Below are positions 1 to 6,051 of a stretch of DNA of 9,288 bases, in pieces. Source of the DNA: Deltaproteobacteria bacterium (GTDB lineage Bacteria > Desulfobacterota > DSM-4660 > Desulfatiglandales > B25-G16); NCBI GenBank assembly GCA_019308645.1, contig JAFDHR010000064.1, forward strand, positions 1 through 9,288, read 5' to 3'. Every line of letters starts with the position of its first letter. The stretch's first letter is position 1. The translations under genes and the position numbers were made by a program. Under the pieces are notes generated by a model. It worked only from the letters and a program-made list of their open reading frames with translations. It did not search any database and was not told the origin of the DNA.

Positions 1-441
1 GGACTTCAAATCAGGCGCCGTAGCCTTGATTCCGCGTGCGGAATCTCCTTTGATCATATATGTGGGAACCAGCCATCCCTGCCAGCTGTCTGGAAAGTTA
101 GGACCCAGATCCAACATGGTGCCATCATTGATCATCTTGTCATAGGTTTCCTGCATATTTTGGGTCCAGGATTCCATGTACACATCTATATCACCCTTAG
201 ACAAACCCAACATCAGGGGAGCTGTGTTGACAGCTATATAATCTACTGAATACCCATAACCATGTTTGATAATAAACCCGGCTATGCGGTTATGAACCTG
301 AACGCTATCCCAGCTATTGTCACCGAAGACAATGGGCTTCTTTGATGCAGCAGTAGCATAAGAGCCAAAGGGTAAGAGAAGAAAGCAAATTCCAAGAACA
401 ATTACTGCTACCCTAATTAAATAGTTCTGTGTTTTGTCCAT
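1..441 (-). CDS. Glycine betaine/proline-type ABC transporter substrate-binding protein (ProX/OpuAC family), 3' part cut by window edge
   Basis: This is the N-terminal 147 codons of a periplasmic binding protein for a quaternary-ammonium osmolyte such as glycine betaine or proline betaine. The frame is open to the left edge, and the family usually has roughly 300 residues, so about half is missing. A signal peptide is clear: a short charged start (MDKTQNYLIR), a hydrophobic core at about residues 11-25, and a likely cleavage near the ATAA at 29-32. The mature protein begins PIVFGDNSWDS, followed by GDIDVYMESW and the stretch around SWQGWLVPTYM, which are typical of the OpuAC fold. Trp44, Trp92, Trp120 and Trp123 are candidates for the aromatic cage that holds the trimethylammonium group. 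GGAG lies 7 bases before the ATG and fixes the start. A MarR-type regulator gene lies directly upstream. The permease and ATPase genes would be expected beyond the left edge. The family is clear; the exact ligand is not. Confidence 0.92.
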   Translation of the reverse strand, partial: MDKTQNYLIRVAVIVLGICFLLLPFGSYATAASKKPIVFGDNSWDSVQVHNRIAGFIIKHGYGYSVDYIAVNTAPLMLGLSKGDIDVYMESWTQNMQETYDKMINDGTMLDLGPNFPDSWQGWLVPTYMIKGDSARGIKATAPDLKS

Positions 442-475
442 AGTTTATCTCCTTTTCTGTTTTATGGTTTATGGA

Positions 476-504
476 TTCCCGAAAGCTAATGTACCTATCG
501 GGAA
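476..504. repeat. Inverted repeat before the ribosome binding site of the betaine transporter gene
   Basis: TTCCCGA (476-482) and TCGGGAA (498-504) form a perfect 7-base inverted repeat with a 15-base loop. It ends 35 bases upstream of the ATG at 441, so a hairpin here would leave the GGAG ribosome binding site free. No U-tract follows it, so it is not a normal terminator. Confidence 0.4.
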
Positions 505-509
505 GGTTT

Positions 510-542
510 TGAGACTTCCGGAATACAAAGGTAGAAGTCTCA
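510..542. repeat. Inverted repeat in the leader of the betaine transporter gene
   Basis: TGAGACTTC (510-518) and GAAGTCTCA (534-542) form a perfect 9-base inverted repeat with a 15-base loop. Part of the second arm can instead pair in another hairpin, GTAGAA (531-536) with TTCTAC (545-550). The two structures exclude each other in RNA. As DNA, either dyad could be a protein-binding site. Confidence 0.5.
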
Positions 543-620
543 CTTTCTACGGGTGTGGTTTTATTAACCCGATTTGCTGGCTAACTTAATGTGGAGCAAG
601 AAAAATATTGGGTATATTTA

Positions 621-633
621 TTTCTATTAAAAA
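621..633. promoter_or_regulatory. Candidate MarR operator upstream of the betaine transporter gene
   Basis: TTTCTATTAAAAA here matches 12 of 13 bases of TTTCTATTAGAAA, the perfect palindrome that lies just before the marR start (1318-1330, read on the minus strand). It sits just downstream of both candidate -10 elements, where a bound repressor would block transcription. The site is AT-rich, so a chance match is possible; the assignment is an inference. Confidence 0.35.
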
Positions 634-676
634 CGATTAAGTTGATATTATATTAACTCAAATAATTATAATTAGA

Positions 677-703
677 AATATACTGAATCACATATCTTGT
701 CAA
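677..703 (-). promoter_or_regulatory. Candidate sigma-70 promoter for the betaine transporter gene
   Basis: Read on the minus strand, a perfect TTGACA (698-703) is followed after 15 bases by TATATT (677-682), five of six matches to the -10 consensus. The spacer is shorter than the preferred 17, so the true -10 may differ. A perfect TATAAT also occurs at 647-652 but has no good -35 partner. The element points at the binding-protein gene. Confidence 0.45.
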
Positions 704-736
704 GAGTAAAAAAATCATCGGCCGAAACATAAATCA

Positions 737-776
737 GCACACAGGAATAGGCATTATGCTAATGAAATTTGTGTGC
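737..776. repeat. Nested inverted repeat downstream of marR
   Basis: The outer arms GCACACA (737-743) and TGTGTGC (770-776) are a perfect inverted repeat. Inside them CATTA (752-756) and TAATG (760-764) form a second short stem with a 3-base loop. It lies about 40 bases after the marR stop and 34 bases upstream of the -35 of the transporter promoter. It could be a transcription end for marR or an activator site; it lacks a U-tract on the minus strand. Confidence 0.4.
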
Positions 777-816
777 ATAGAAAAAAAAGAGAGTTGTGGA
801 AATGCATATAAAAAAA

Positions 817-1308
817 CTATTCTACTTCCAGGTCCTGAACATCCAGCATATGGGTGAGTTTGGAGAGGCTAAGAATGATCTGTTTTATCTCTCCTTCAGG
901 GAGTTTTTTAAGCCCGTCCACAATTTTATGCTGTATGGGAGGAGGCGCATTTTGGGCAAGTTCTTTGCCAGCCTCTGTCAATTGAATAGTGATAACACGG
1001 CGGTCTGGGGAATTTCTTATTCTATAAACAAGACCTTTTTGTTCCAAACGATCAATAATACCGGTTACCGTGCTGGATTTCACCATTATGCGCCTGGCAA
1101 TCTGCGAGGGAGGCAAAGGACCATTCTCGTGAAGAGCCAAGAGGCAGTGGAGTTGCGGTGCACTCACCTGATAGGTTTTGTTCAGTTCCTTGGTGAAGAG
1201 CTCTCCCGCTTGCATGAGCCTTCGGATTTGATAGATAATCTCCCTCACTAGATTCTGTGATGTTTCAGAAGCAGTACCTGGCAATGACGTTGAAACATTA
1301 TTGGTCAT
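817..1308 (-). CDS. MarR-family winged-helix transcriptional regulator
   Basis: A 163-residue DNA-binding protein of normal MarR length, expected to act as a dimer. An N-terminal helix (about 20-45) leads into the winged helix-turn-helix (about 50-115). The recognition helix lies in VKSSTVTGIIDRLEQKGLV (77-94 region), and the wing carries the hallmark PDRRVITIQLTEAG, with Asp102 and Arg103-Arg104. The C-terminal helices (about 120-155) form the dimer interface. A single cysteine, Cys55, is present at the start of the domain. The ATG at 1308 has only a weak purine-rich ribosome binding site. A perfect 13-base palindrome sits 10-22 bases before the start and is a likely autoregulatory site. The next gene downstream encodes a betaine-type binding protein, and MarR-like proteins (GbsR, EctR, OpuAR) control osmolyte genes in other bacteria, so control of the neighbour is plausible. 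The signal it senses cannot be read from the sequence. Confidence 0.94.
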   Translation of the reverse strand: MTNNVSTSLPGTASETSQNLVREIIYQIRRLMQAGELFTKELNKTYQVSAPQLHCLLALHENGPLPPSQIARRIMVKSSTVTGIIDRLEQKGLVYRIRNSPDRRVITIQLTEAGKELAQNAPPPIQHKIVDGLKKLPEGEIKQIILSLSKLTHMLDVQDLEVE

Positions 1309-1317
1309 GGTAATATC

Positions 1318-1330
1318 TTTCTAATAGAAA
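1318..1330. promoter_or_regulatory. Perfect palindrome before marR, likely operator
   Basis: TTTCTA-A-TAGAAA is a perfect 13-base palindrome ending 10 bases upstream of the marR ATG, overlapping the region where a ribosome binding site would be. MarR proteins commonly repress their own genes from such dyads. A 12-of-13 match recurs at 621-633 upstream of the next gene. No convincing -35/-10 pair was found for marR itself. Confidence 0.5.
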
Positions 1331-1404
1331 AGGTTTTAGTTATGATATTTTATCCTTCGATTTCTATCATTAGCTCATCTGGAATGCAATAAAAAATTTT
1401 ATCC

Positions 1405-2754
1405 TTAGGAGATAGCCTCCCTTTTTAATATTTCGTAATAGGTCATTATTCTGTTAACATAGCGAACCGGCTCTGTGCCCCTACAGTAACCATTTTTAGT
1501 TTTTTTATAATATTTACGGTAGCGAAGCATAGGCAAAATCTCCTGCAAAGAGACCCAGCTATTGGGATCGAGATTGTTTTCTTTTGCAATCTTCTGAGCA
1601 TCTAAGATGTGTCCATAGCCCACGTTATAACTGGCAAGGGTAATGAGCACCCTATCCGGATCCTTTGCATTATCATGCCTCTTATAAAGCTTTTTAAGGT
1701 ATTTGACGCCTCCTATGATACTCTGTTTTGGATCGACACGATTTTCAATGCCCATATCCTTAGCCGTATCCAGGGTAAGCTGCATCAATCCTCTCACACC
1801 CGTAAAACTCCTTGCCCTTGGATTAAAATGGGACTCCTGATAGACCATAGCAGCAATCAATCTCCAGTCAAAACCATGTTTTTGAGCAGCCCCTTTTATG
1901 ATCTCTTTATATTTCGGAAGTCTCGTCTTAAGCCTTCGGTGGTATTTTTTGAGATCCACATAATCGAAAATTTCAACATTTGAATAGTACTTTTTGTAGA
2001 TCTTCGCAAAGGTTCCGTCCTCTTTTATCTTTTTAAAAAATTCATTTATTGCTCTCTGTAGTCCTGCTTCTCCCCTCTTTACAGCCCATGCCAGAGATTG
2101 TTGCACTTCTATGGGAAAGGCAATCTTGACATCGGGATAGTATCGGCGATTTAAGAAGGCGACATTGGAATCAGCTATAGTGACCTCTATCTCCTTTTCA
2201 GCCACCATCCTGATAAGCTCTTCAGTGGGTGTGTCTTCATGCAGCTGGATAGTGATATCTAAGCCCTCATTTTTAAGCTCATTCAATCGCTCCTCATAGG
2301 ATGTGCCACGGCGAACATGTATGGTTTTTCCTTTTAGATCTTCAAGTTTTTGGATTTTATTATTACTCATCTGAATGATAGCCTGTTGTTGGATGGCAAG
2401 ATATTCGTCAGAAAAATCTATTAGTTTCTCTCGTGATGGCATGATGGTCAAGCTGGCTGCGATAAAGTCACCCCCTCCATCGTTGAGTGCATCGAAAAGC
2501 TTTTCCCAGTGGGATGTGACAACGGTTAATGATACACCCAAATAATCACTAAAGGCCTTGGCTAAATCGTATTCAAAGCCCATGGGTTTGTCGCGGTAGG
2601 TATAATAGCAGTGGGCATTATTCCTCGTGATAACTGTTATCTTTCCAGATTCCTTTATCTCCTCAAGGCCACTCTTTTTTGCACATGAAAATAAAATGGG
2701 AAGACTTAAGAGAATAAGGATTAGAAGTACATTTTTCCATTCTTGTCTTTTCAT
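1405..2754 (-). CDS. mltF: Membrane-bound lytic murein transglycosylase F (MltF-type lipoprotein)
   Basis: A peptidoglycan-cleaving enzyme that makes 1,6-anhydro-muropeptides, expected to be anchored as a lipoprotein facing the periplasm. Numbered from the chosen 449-residue start, a hydrophobic segment ends in LPILFSC with lipobox Cys24. A periplasmic binding-protein-3 fold follows (about 30-255: FEYDLAKAFSDYLG, AASLTIMPSREKLIDFS). The lytic transglycosylase (SLT) domain follows at about 285-420. It contains MVYQESHFNP with catalytic Glu307, then GVRGLMQL and ASYNVGYGHI. This two-domain order and the length match MltF. The open frame extends upstream to a TTG at 2805, but that codon overlaps the -35 element of a good promoter. 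The ATG at 2754 is therefore preferred, with the ATG at 2766 as alternative. Neither has a strong ribosome binding site. The gene appears to be transcribed alone and has no obvious link to its neighbours. Confidence 0.93.
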   Translation of the reverse strand: MKRQEWKNVLLILILLSLPILFSCAKKSGLEEIKESGKITVITRNNAHCYYTYRDKPMGFEYDLAKAFSDYLGVSLTVVTSHWEKLFDALNDGGGDFIAASLTIMPSREKLIDFSDEYLAIQQQAIIQMSNNKIQKLEDLKGKTIHVRRGTSYEERLNELKNEGLDITIQLHEDTPTEELIRMVAEKEIEVTIADSNVAFLNRRYYPDVKIAFPIEVQQSLAWAVKRGEAGLQRAINEFFKKIKEDGTFAKIYKKYYSNVEIFDYVDLKKYHRRLKTRLPKYKEIIKGAAQKHGFDWRLIAAMVYQESHFNPRARSFTGVRGLMQLTLDTAKDMGIENRVDPKQSIIGGVKYLKKLYKRHDNAKDPDRVLITLASYNVGYGHILDAQKIAKENNLDPNSWVSLQEILPMLRYRKYYKKTKNGYCRGTEPVRYVNRIMTYYEILKREAIS

Positions 2755-2775
2755 GATAATTTCCATGTCATTTGC

Positions 2776-2805
2776 ATTATAATATAAATATAGGGTAAAG
2801 GGCAA
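2776..2805 (-). promoter_or_regulatory. Promoter of mltF
   Basis: On the minus strand TTGCCC (2800-2805, four of six consensus bases) is followed after 18 bases by a perfect TATAAT (2776-2781). Transcription would begin near 2769, which excludes the longest open frame and leaves a very short leader of about 15 bases before the ATG at 2754. Confidence 0.6.
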
Positions 2806-2851
2806 TCACAGTACTTGCCACTGTCTTCCTTTTTTGGCCAGAAAATGTTTA

Positions 2852-4087
2852 TCATGAATGCACTTCCTTCACAAAGAGATATGCCACTGTACCCAGGGCA
2901 GCGGTAACAAAGCAGAGACCAAAGGCAAAAGAAAAGGCCTCAGGCGGTAATTGCCCCTGGGGGAGAGAAAATTTATCGATACTAATCCCCATCACATGCT
3001 GAAAAACGCCTGCACCTGCCATGGTGAAGAAGTTTACTGCACTCATTGCAGTCCCGCTAATAGAACCCGGGAGCAACTCCTTGATATTGGCATACATTAC
3101 ATTACCACATGATGTTAGAAACCCAATGAAAAAGAAAATTCCTGCTATCATGATAAGAGAAGGTGCGTGGAAAAAACTGGTCAAGGGAAAGAAAAAAATA
3201 GTATAGAAACCCATTGCAAGCAGCGCCACAGACTTTCTATTCCTGAACACTCGATCTGAGAGAAAACCCAAGATAGGGCCACCCAAAAGAAATCCTACAG
3301 GAAATAACATCAATATTTTCCCCCTCTCAATGAGCGGAATATGATAAACGTGTTCCAGATACGGCCCGGCCCATAGGCCGGCTATCGAGATATAGGTACC
3401 GTACCTAACAAAGGCGGCTAAGGCAATAAGCCAAAAAGATGGAAGTCTGAGAACTGACAAAATCCCATTCGTCGACTCTTTTAACCAGCCTTTCTTGTGT
3501 AAATCCAATTTATTCGCTTTGTGGTATTCATCTGGGGAATCCTTTACTGCCATATAGATCCAGAAGGTGATAAAAAGGTGAATAAGGGCTATCAAAAGAA
3601 AGGCCTTTCTCCAGCCAATCCAATTTACTGCAAATGCAAGAGGAGCGGTAGCCACAATACCTCCCAAAGTCCCAATGGATAGAATAAGACCGGAGGTGGT
3701 GGCAAAGGCACGAGGTGGAAACCAGATGGAGATAAGTTTATAGGGCCCCATTAAGGCACAGGCCATACCCACCCCCATCAATGCCCTCCCTATCAGGGCC
3801 ACAGGAAATGAATTTGCCAGGGCAAAAATTATCGCGCCAACTATACCCACAGAAGAAAGGGAAAGGATCAGCCTTTTCGCCCCAAAAATATCCATGGACG
3901 CTCCCATAGGAATCTGGATGATGGCAAATGCATAGAAAAAGACCGAGCTTAAAAATCCCAGATCCTCGGCAGTGAGACTGAGATCTCGCATAAGTTCAGA
4001 TGCTATCACAGCAGATGTAGCCCGATAGAACTGGGAAAGGAAAAACAACAGGCTTAGCGGAAGAAGCATCCAGATTCTTTTACCCAT
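2852..4087 (-). CDS. Major facilitator superfamily (MFS) transporter
   Basis: A 411-residue inner-membrane transporter with about 12 hydrophobic helices, the usual MFS length. The loop after helix 2 carries a motif A variant, GASMDIFGAKRL, and the matching loop in the second half reads GFLSDRVFRNRKS. A charged central loop (DSPDEYHKANKLDLHKKG) separates the two six-helix halves. The first helix begins MLLPLSLLFFLSQFYRATSA, resembling organic-anion and sugar-acid type porters, but the substrate cannot be named. The ATG at 4087 is chosen because GAGG lies 5 bases before it and a strong promoter at 4134-4162 would start transcription near 4127. The longer frame opens with a TTG upstream of that point. 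The neighbouring ubiX suggests, weakly, that an aromatic or related acid could be the cargo. The separate promoter means the two genes need not be co-regulated. Confidence 0.94.
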   Translation of the reverse strand: MGKRIWMLLPLSLLFFLSQFYRATSAVIASELMRDLSLTAEDLGFLSSVFFYAFAIIQIPMGASMDIFGAKRLILSLSSVGIVGAIIFALANSFPVALIGRALMGVGMACALMGPYKLISIWFPPRAFATTSGLILSIGTLGGIVATAPLAFAVNWIGWRKAFLLIALIHLFITFWIYMAVKDSPDEYHKANKLDLHKKGWLKESTNGILSVLRLPSFWLIALAAFVRYGTYISIAGLWAGPYLEHVYHIPLIERGKILMLFPVGFLLGGPILGFLSDRVFRNRKSVALLAMGFYTIFFFPLTSFFHAPSLIMIAGIFFFIGFLTSCGNVMYANIKELLPGSISGTAMSAVNFFTMAGAGVFQHVMGISIDKFSLPQGQLPPEAFSFAFGLCFVTAALGTVAYLFVKEVHS

Positions 4088-4092
4088 CTTTA

Positions 4093-4096
4093 CCTC
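4093..4096 (-). promoter_or_regulatory. Ribosome binding site fixing the MFS start
   Basis: GAGG on the minus strand, 5 bases before the ATG at 4087. The upstream in-frame TTG at 4144 has no such site and lies before the expected transcription start. Confidence 0.7.
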
Positions 4097-4133
4097 AATA
4101 AAAAATAATAGGAGACTCGTTTTAAATGTTGGG

Positions 4134-4162
4134 AGTATAGGCAAGCACTATTTGTGTGTCAA
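4134..4162 (-). promoter_or_regulatory. Strong sigma-70 promoter for the MFS transporter gene
   Basis: On the minus strand a perfect TTGACA (4157-4162) is separated by exactly 17 bases from TATACT (4134-4139), five of six matches to the -10 consensus. It is the best promoter in the window. It gives a leader of about 40 bases to the ATG at 4087. Confidence 0.75.
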
Positions 4163-4220
4163 GGATGTGATGTTTTTCAAAACAAACCCTGAGTAAATAG
4201 CAGTTTTTGTTGGTTAAACT

Positions 4221-4793
4221 TCAATTATTTCTTCCTCCCCACCGTGTGAACAGATTGTGCTCAATTCCAAAATAATCAAAGACCTTACCGATGGTTTGGT
4301 GAATGATGTCTTCAATGGTCTTGGGGTGGTGATAAAAGGAGGGTATTGGTGGCAGTATATGGGCTCCCATATCAGCGGCCCTCGTCATAAGGTTAAGGTG
4401 CCCTTTGTGAAGCGGTGTCTCCCGAACCAGCAAAACCAGTTTTCTTTTCTCTTTTAAGGTAACATCCGCTGCCCTCACCAATAGATTCTCTGAATAGGAA
4501 TTGGCTATGCCAGACAATGTCTTTATGGTGCAAGGGGCAACTATCATACCGCACGTCACAAAAGATCCACTTGCAGGAGGGGCCGCTAAATCGTCATTAT
4601 GATAAACCTTGTCGGCCATGGATTCTACATCTCTTACTGAATAATCTGTTTCAAGGGTAATATTTTTTTTACCCGAGTTTGAAATAATAAGATGGGTCTC
4701 GAGATCCTTTTTTTTAGTGAGTTCTTTTACCATCTCGATGCCATAGATTACACCACTGGCACCTGTAATGCCAATCAGTATTCTTTTTGACAT
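4221..4793 (-). CDS. ubiX: Flavin prenyltransferase UbiX (UbiX/Pad1 family)
   Basis: Makes prenylated FMN from reduced FMN and dimethylallyl (mono)phosphate, the cofactor of UbiD-family decarboxylases. The protein has 190 residues, normal for the family. An N-terminal FMN-binding loop GITGASG (8-14) leads a Rossmann-like fold. LETDYSVRDVE (47-57), SGSF (75-78), the stretch MIVAPCTIKTLSGIA (83-97) with SENLLVRAADV, RETPLHKGHLNLM (124-136) and the C-terminal PPIPSFYHHPKTIEDI (148-163) are the family's conserved blocks. The last residues, FGIEHNLFTRWGG, include the aromatic end seen in UbiX. GAGGAG lies 5 bases before the ATG. The gene sits downstream of an LpdD-like gene, separated by a palindromic repeat, and may have its own transcript. 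Association with an LpdD-like protein and a CoA ligase, and the absence of other ubiquinone or menaquinone genes, points to catabolic prFMN use rather than quinone synthesis; that is inference. Confidence 0.96.
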   Translation of the reverse strand: MSKRILIGITGASGVIYGIEMVKELTKKKDLETHLIISNSGKKNITLETDYSVRDVESMADKVYHNDDLAAPPASGSFVTCGMIVAPCTIKTLSGIANSYSENLLVRAADVTLKEKRKLVLLVRETPLHKGHLNLMTRAADMGAHILPPIPSFYHHPKTIEDIIHQTIGKVFDYFGIEHNLFTRWGGRNN

Positions 4794-4835
4794 AAGGTCT
4801 CCTCTTTAGGGGCTTGGATTTTTGGAATCTTTGAA

Positions 4836-4847
4836 ATCAATATTGAT
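4836..4847. promoter_or_regulatory. 12-base perfect palindrome upstream of ubiX
   Basis: ATCAATATTGAT is a perfect palindrome 43-54 bases before the ubiX ATG, between the gene and the palindromic repeat element. Its place suits an operator, but no clear -35/-10 pair was found around it. Confidence 0.3.
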
Positions 4848-4851
4848 GGTT

Positions 4852-4978
4852 TCGTAAAAAGTCAAACTCAGGGAATTTGTCATTTCGACCGCAGGGAGAA
4901 ATCTTGTATTTACAAGATGGTACAGCGTGAAGATTTCTCGTTTCACTCGAAATGACAAGTTGCTTAGACTTTTTACGA
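4852..4978. repeat. Nested palindromic intergenic repeat element (about 127 bp)
   Basis: Three pairs of perfect arms are nested. TCGTAAAAAGTC (4852-4863) pairs with GACTTTTTACGA (4967-4978). TTGTCATTTCGA (4877-4888) pairs with TCGAAATGACAA (4947-4958). GAGAAATCTT (4896-4905) pairs with AAGATTTCTC (4930-4939). A small inner hairpin, CTTGTA/TACAAG, lies at 4903-4916. The form is that of a non-coding repeat or MITE scattered in many environmental anaerobe genomes. No target duplication is visible at its ends. As RNA it would fold into a long stem after the LpdD-like gene and could end or protect that operon's transcript. Confidence 0.8.
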
Positions 4979-5019
4979 GTTAGTCAGTATTTATCTGCGT
5001 CAAAAAGTCCTCTTAAAGC

Positions 5020-5412
5020 TTACAGATGTAAAGATGCAATCCTCTCCAGAATCAGGTCCACAAGGATTTTGCTGTTCTCTATGACCTTCTGAATACCATT
5101 TTTGCTAATATTGTCCCAGTGGATGCCGGCCGTAACAACGACTGGTGTGTTCAAGGCTGCTGCAAGGATTTCTGAAACGGCCTTGGCCAGTTCATCTTCC
5201 TTGTGACCCGGCAGACAAATGACAGAAGCCGTGGCACTTGTGATTTCCGGGTCTTTGAGACTCGGACGCGGCTGTGCTACGGCAACCGCACCGATATGCG
5301 GTTTTTCGCCACCCCATATGGCCACTAACAGATCCTGCCCTATCAACCTGACAACGGCCTCCAGGTCGTACGCGCCTTCATTTGTTTTGATTTTAAACTC
5401 CCTGGTCACCAT
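5020..5412 (-). CDS. LpdD-like prenylated-flavin chaperone family protein
   Basis: A 130-residue single-domain protein. It matches what I know of the LpdD family, small partners of UbiD-type decarboxylases (such as gallate decarboxylase LpdC) thought to help load or mature prenylated FMN. The conserved blocks are GGEKPHIGAVAVAQPRPSL (34-52), SATASV (59-64), PGHKEDELA (68-76) and VTAGIHWDN (93-101). There is no signal peptide or membrane segment, so it should be cytoplasmic. It is the last gene of the four-gene operon, 30 bases after the HD-domain gene. The ATG at 5412 has no ribosome binding site at normal spacing; a GAGGAA lies 16 bases away, so translation may be weak or coupled. The nearby ubiX supports the assignment. 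The large UbiD subunit it would serve is not in the window. The family name is from memory of the motif pattern, not from a search. Confidence 0.82.
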   Translation of the reverse strand: MVTREFKIKTNEGAYDLEAVVRLIGQDLLVAIWGGEKPHIGAVAVAQPRPSLKDPEITSATASVICLPGHKEDELAKAVSEILAAALNTPVVVTAGIHWDNISKNGIQKVIENSKILVDLILERIASLHL

Positions 5413-5442
5413 TTGTTTCTACAAAAAGTTCCTCAATGAGGG

Positions 5443-6045
5443 CTAAATTAACAGTCTCGTATCCCGGGCAAGTTTTTCGGCTAATGCCTTTCCCGGCTTG
5501 GTCCTAAACCAGAGCTCAAGCCCATCACGCAGATGGGTAGCTGCCTGTTTCCACTGATCCCCCTTTAAATAGCTCTCCCCAAACATGGTTGTAAATCTTT
5601 TAATACTTTCCGGTCCGTACCGGTCCATGCGGTCTGACTCTACTACCAGGGTTGCCGAGGGGTTTTCCATGGCAAAGACCTTATCAGGCTCGTCATGAAT
5701 TGCAATGATAGTAATGATAGTATTGGTCTTTCGTGGATCATATCCTAAATCCTTCAAGATCTCCCTTGCGAGGACTGCTCCATATTTCATATGCAGAGAA
5801 AGACTCAGGGTCTTCCTTTTACTTTCGGGAGAGGCGTGCCTGAAATCATCAAAATTGACACTGCTCCACCCGATATCATGCAGATACAGGCTTGGAGTCA
5901 CAATCTCTTCATCCCCTTCTTCGTGCTGTAAAAGATACTTTCCATATTCAACGACCCGCAGGGTATGCCCCCAGTCACCGTTCCTACCTTTTTCAAGCAA
6001 AGGTTTTACGATATCCTTGATGCTATGCTCAATTGCTTTATCCAT
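5443..6045 (-). CDS. HD-domain protein, probable metal-dependent phosphohydrolase
   Basis: A 200-residue cytoplasmic protein with an HD-superfamily fold. The expected metal ligands are visible in order: His27 (GHTLRVVEYG), His56-Asp57 (LYLHDIGW), His85 (LHMKYGAVLA), His117-Asp118 (IAIHDEPD) and Asp138 (ESDRMDRYG). The HD fold spans about residues 20-160; the remainder is a helical tail. Members hydrolyse phosphomonoesters, nucleotides or phosphodiesters, and the substrate here is unknown. The gene starts 6 bases after the Tm-1-like gene and is followed by the LpdD-like gene, so all are probably co-transcribed. The ribosome binding site is weak, which fits translational coupling to the gene before it. 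Its place among prFMN-related genes could suggest a phosphate-removal step on a cofactor precursor or on a nucleotide by-product; that is speculation. Confidence 0.9.
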   Translation of the reverse strand: MDKAIEHSIKDIVKPLLEKGRNGDWGHTLRVVEYGKYLLQHEEGDEEIVTPSLYLHDIGWSSVNFDDFRHASPESKRKTLSLSLHMKYGAVLAREILKDLGYDPRKTNTIITIIAIHDEPDKVFAMENPSATLVVESDRMDRYGPESIKRFTTMFGESYLKGDQWKQAATHLRDGLELWFRTKPGKALAEKLARDTRLLI

Positions 6046-6051
6046 TAGTAA

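Larger units (their letters stand above)
442..816. other. Regulatory intergenic region between marR and the betaine-binding protein gene
   Basis: No gene is supported in this AT-rich 375-base gap. It holds a candidate promoter for the binding-protein gene, a near copy of the marR upstream palindrome (621-633), a nested inverted repeat (737-776), and two inverted repeats in the would-be mRNA leader (476-504 and 510-542), one of which has an alternative partner at 531-550. If the promoter at 677-703 is used, the leader is about 230 bases, which is long for a simple transporter gene. Confidence 0.6.

Noticed and set aside
796..1251. Plus-strand open frame of 151 codons opposite marR
   Set aside because: It lies almost wholly antisense to a clear MarR gene, has no recognisable motif and no convincing ribosome binding site.
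1387..1425. Possible intrinsic terminator after mltF
   Set aside because: A short GGGAG/CTCCT stem is about 10 bases away from the T-run, too weak and too distant for a normal terminator.
2755..2805. Longer mltF start at TTG 2805
   Set aside because: The TTG overlaps the -35 hexamer of a good promoter, and the extra residues precede the signal peptide without purpose.
4088..4144. Longer MFS start at TTG 4144
   Set aside because: It lies upstream of the expected transcription start of a near-consensus promoter and has no ribosome binding site.
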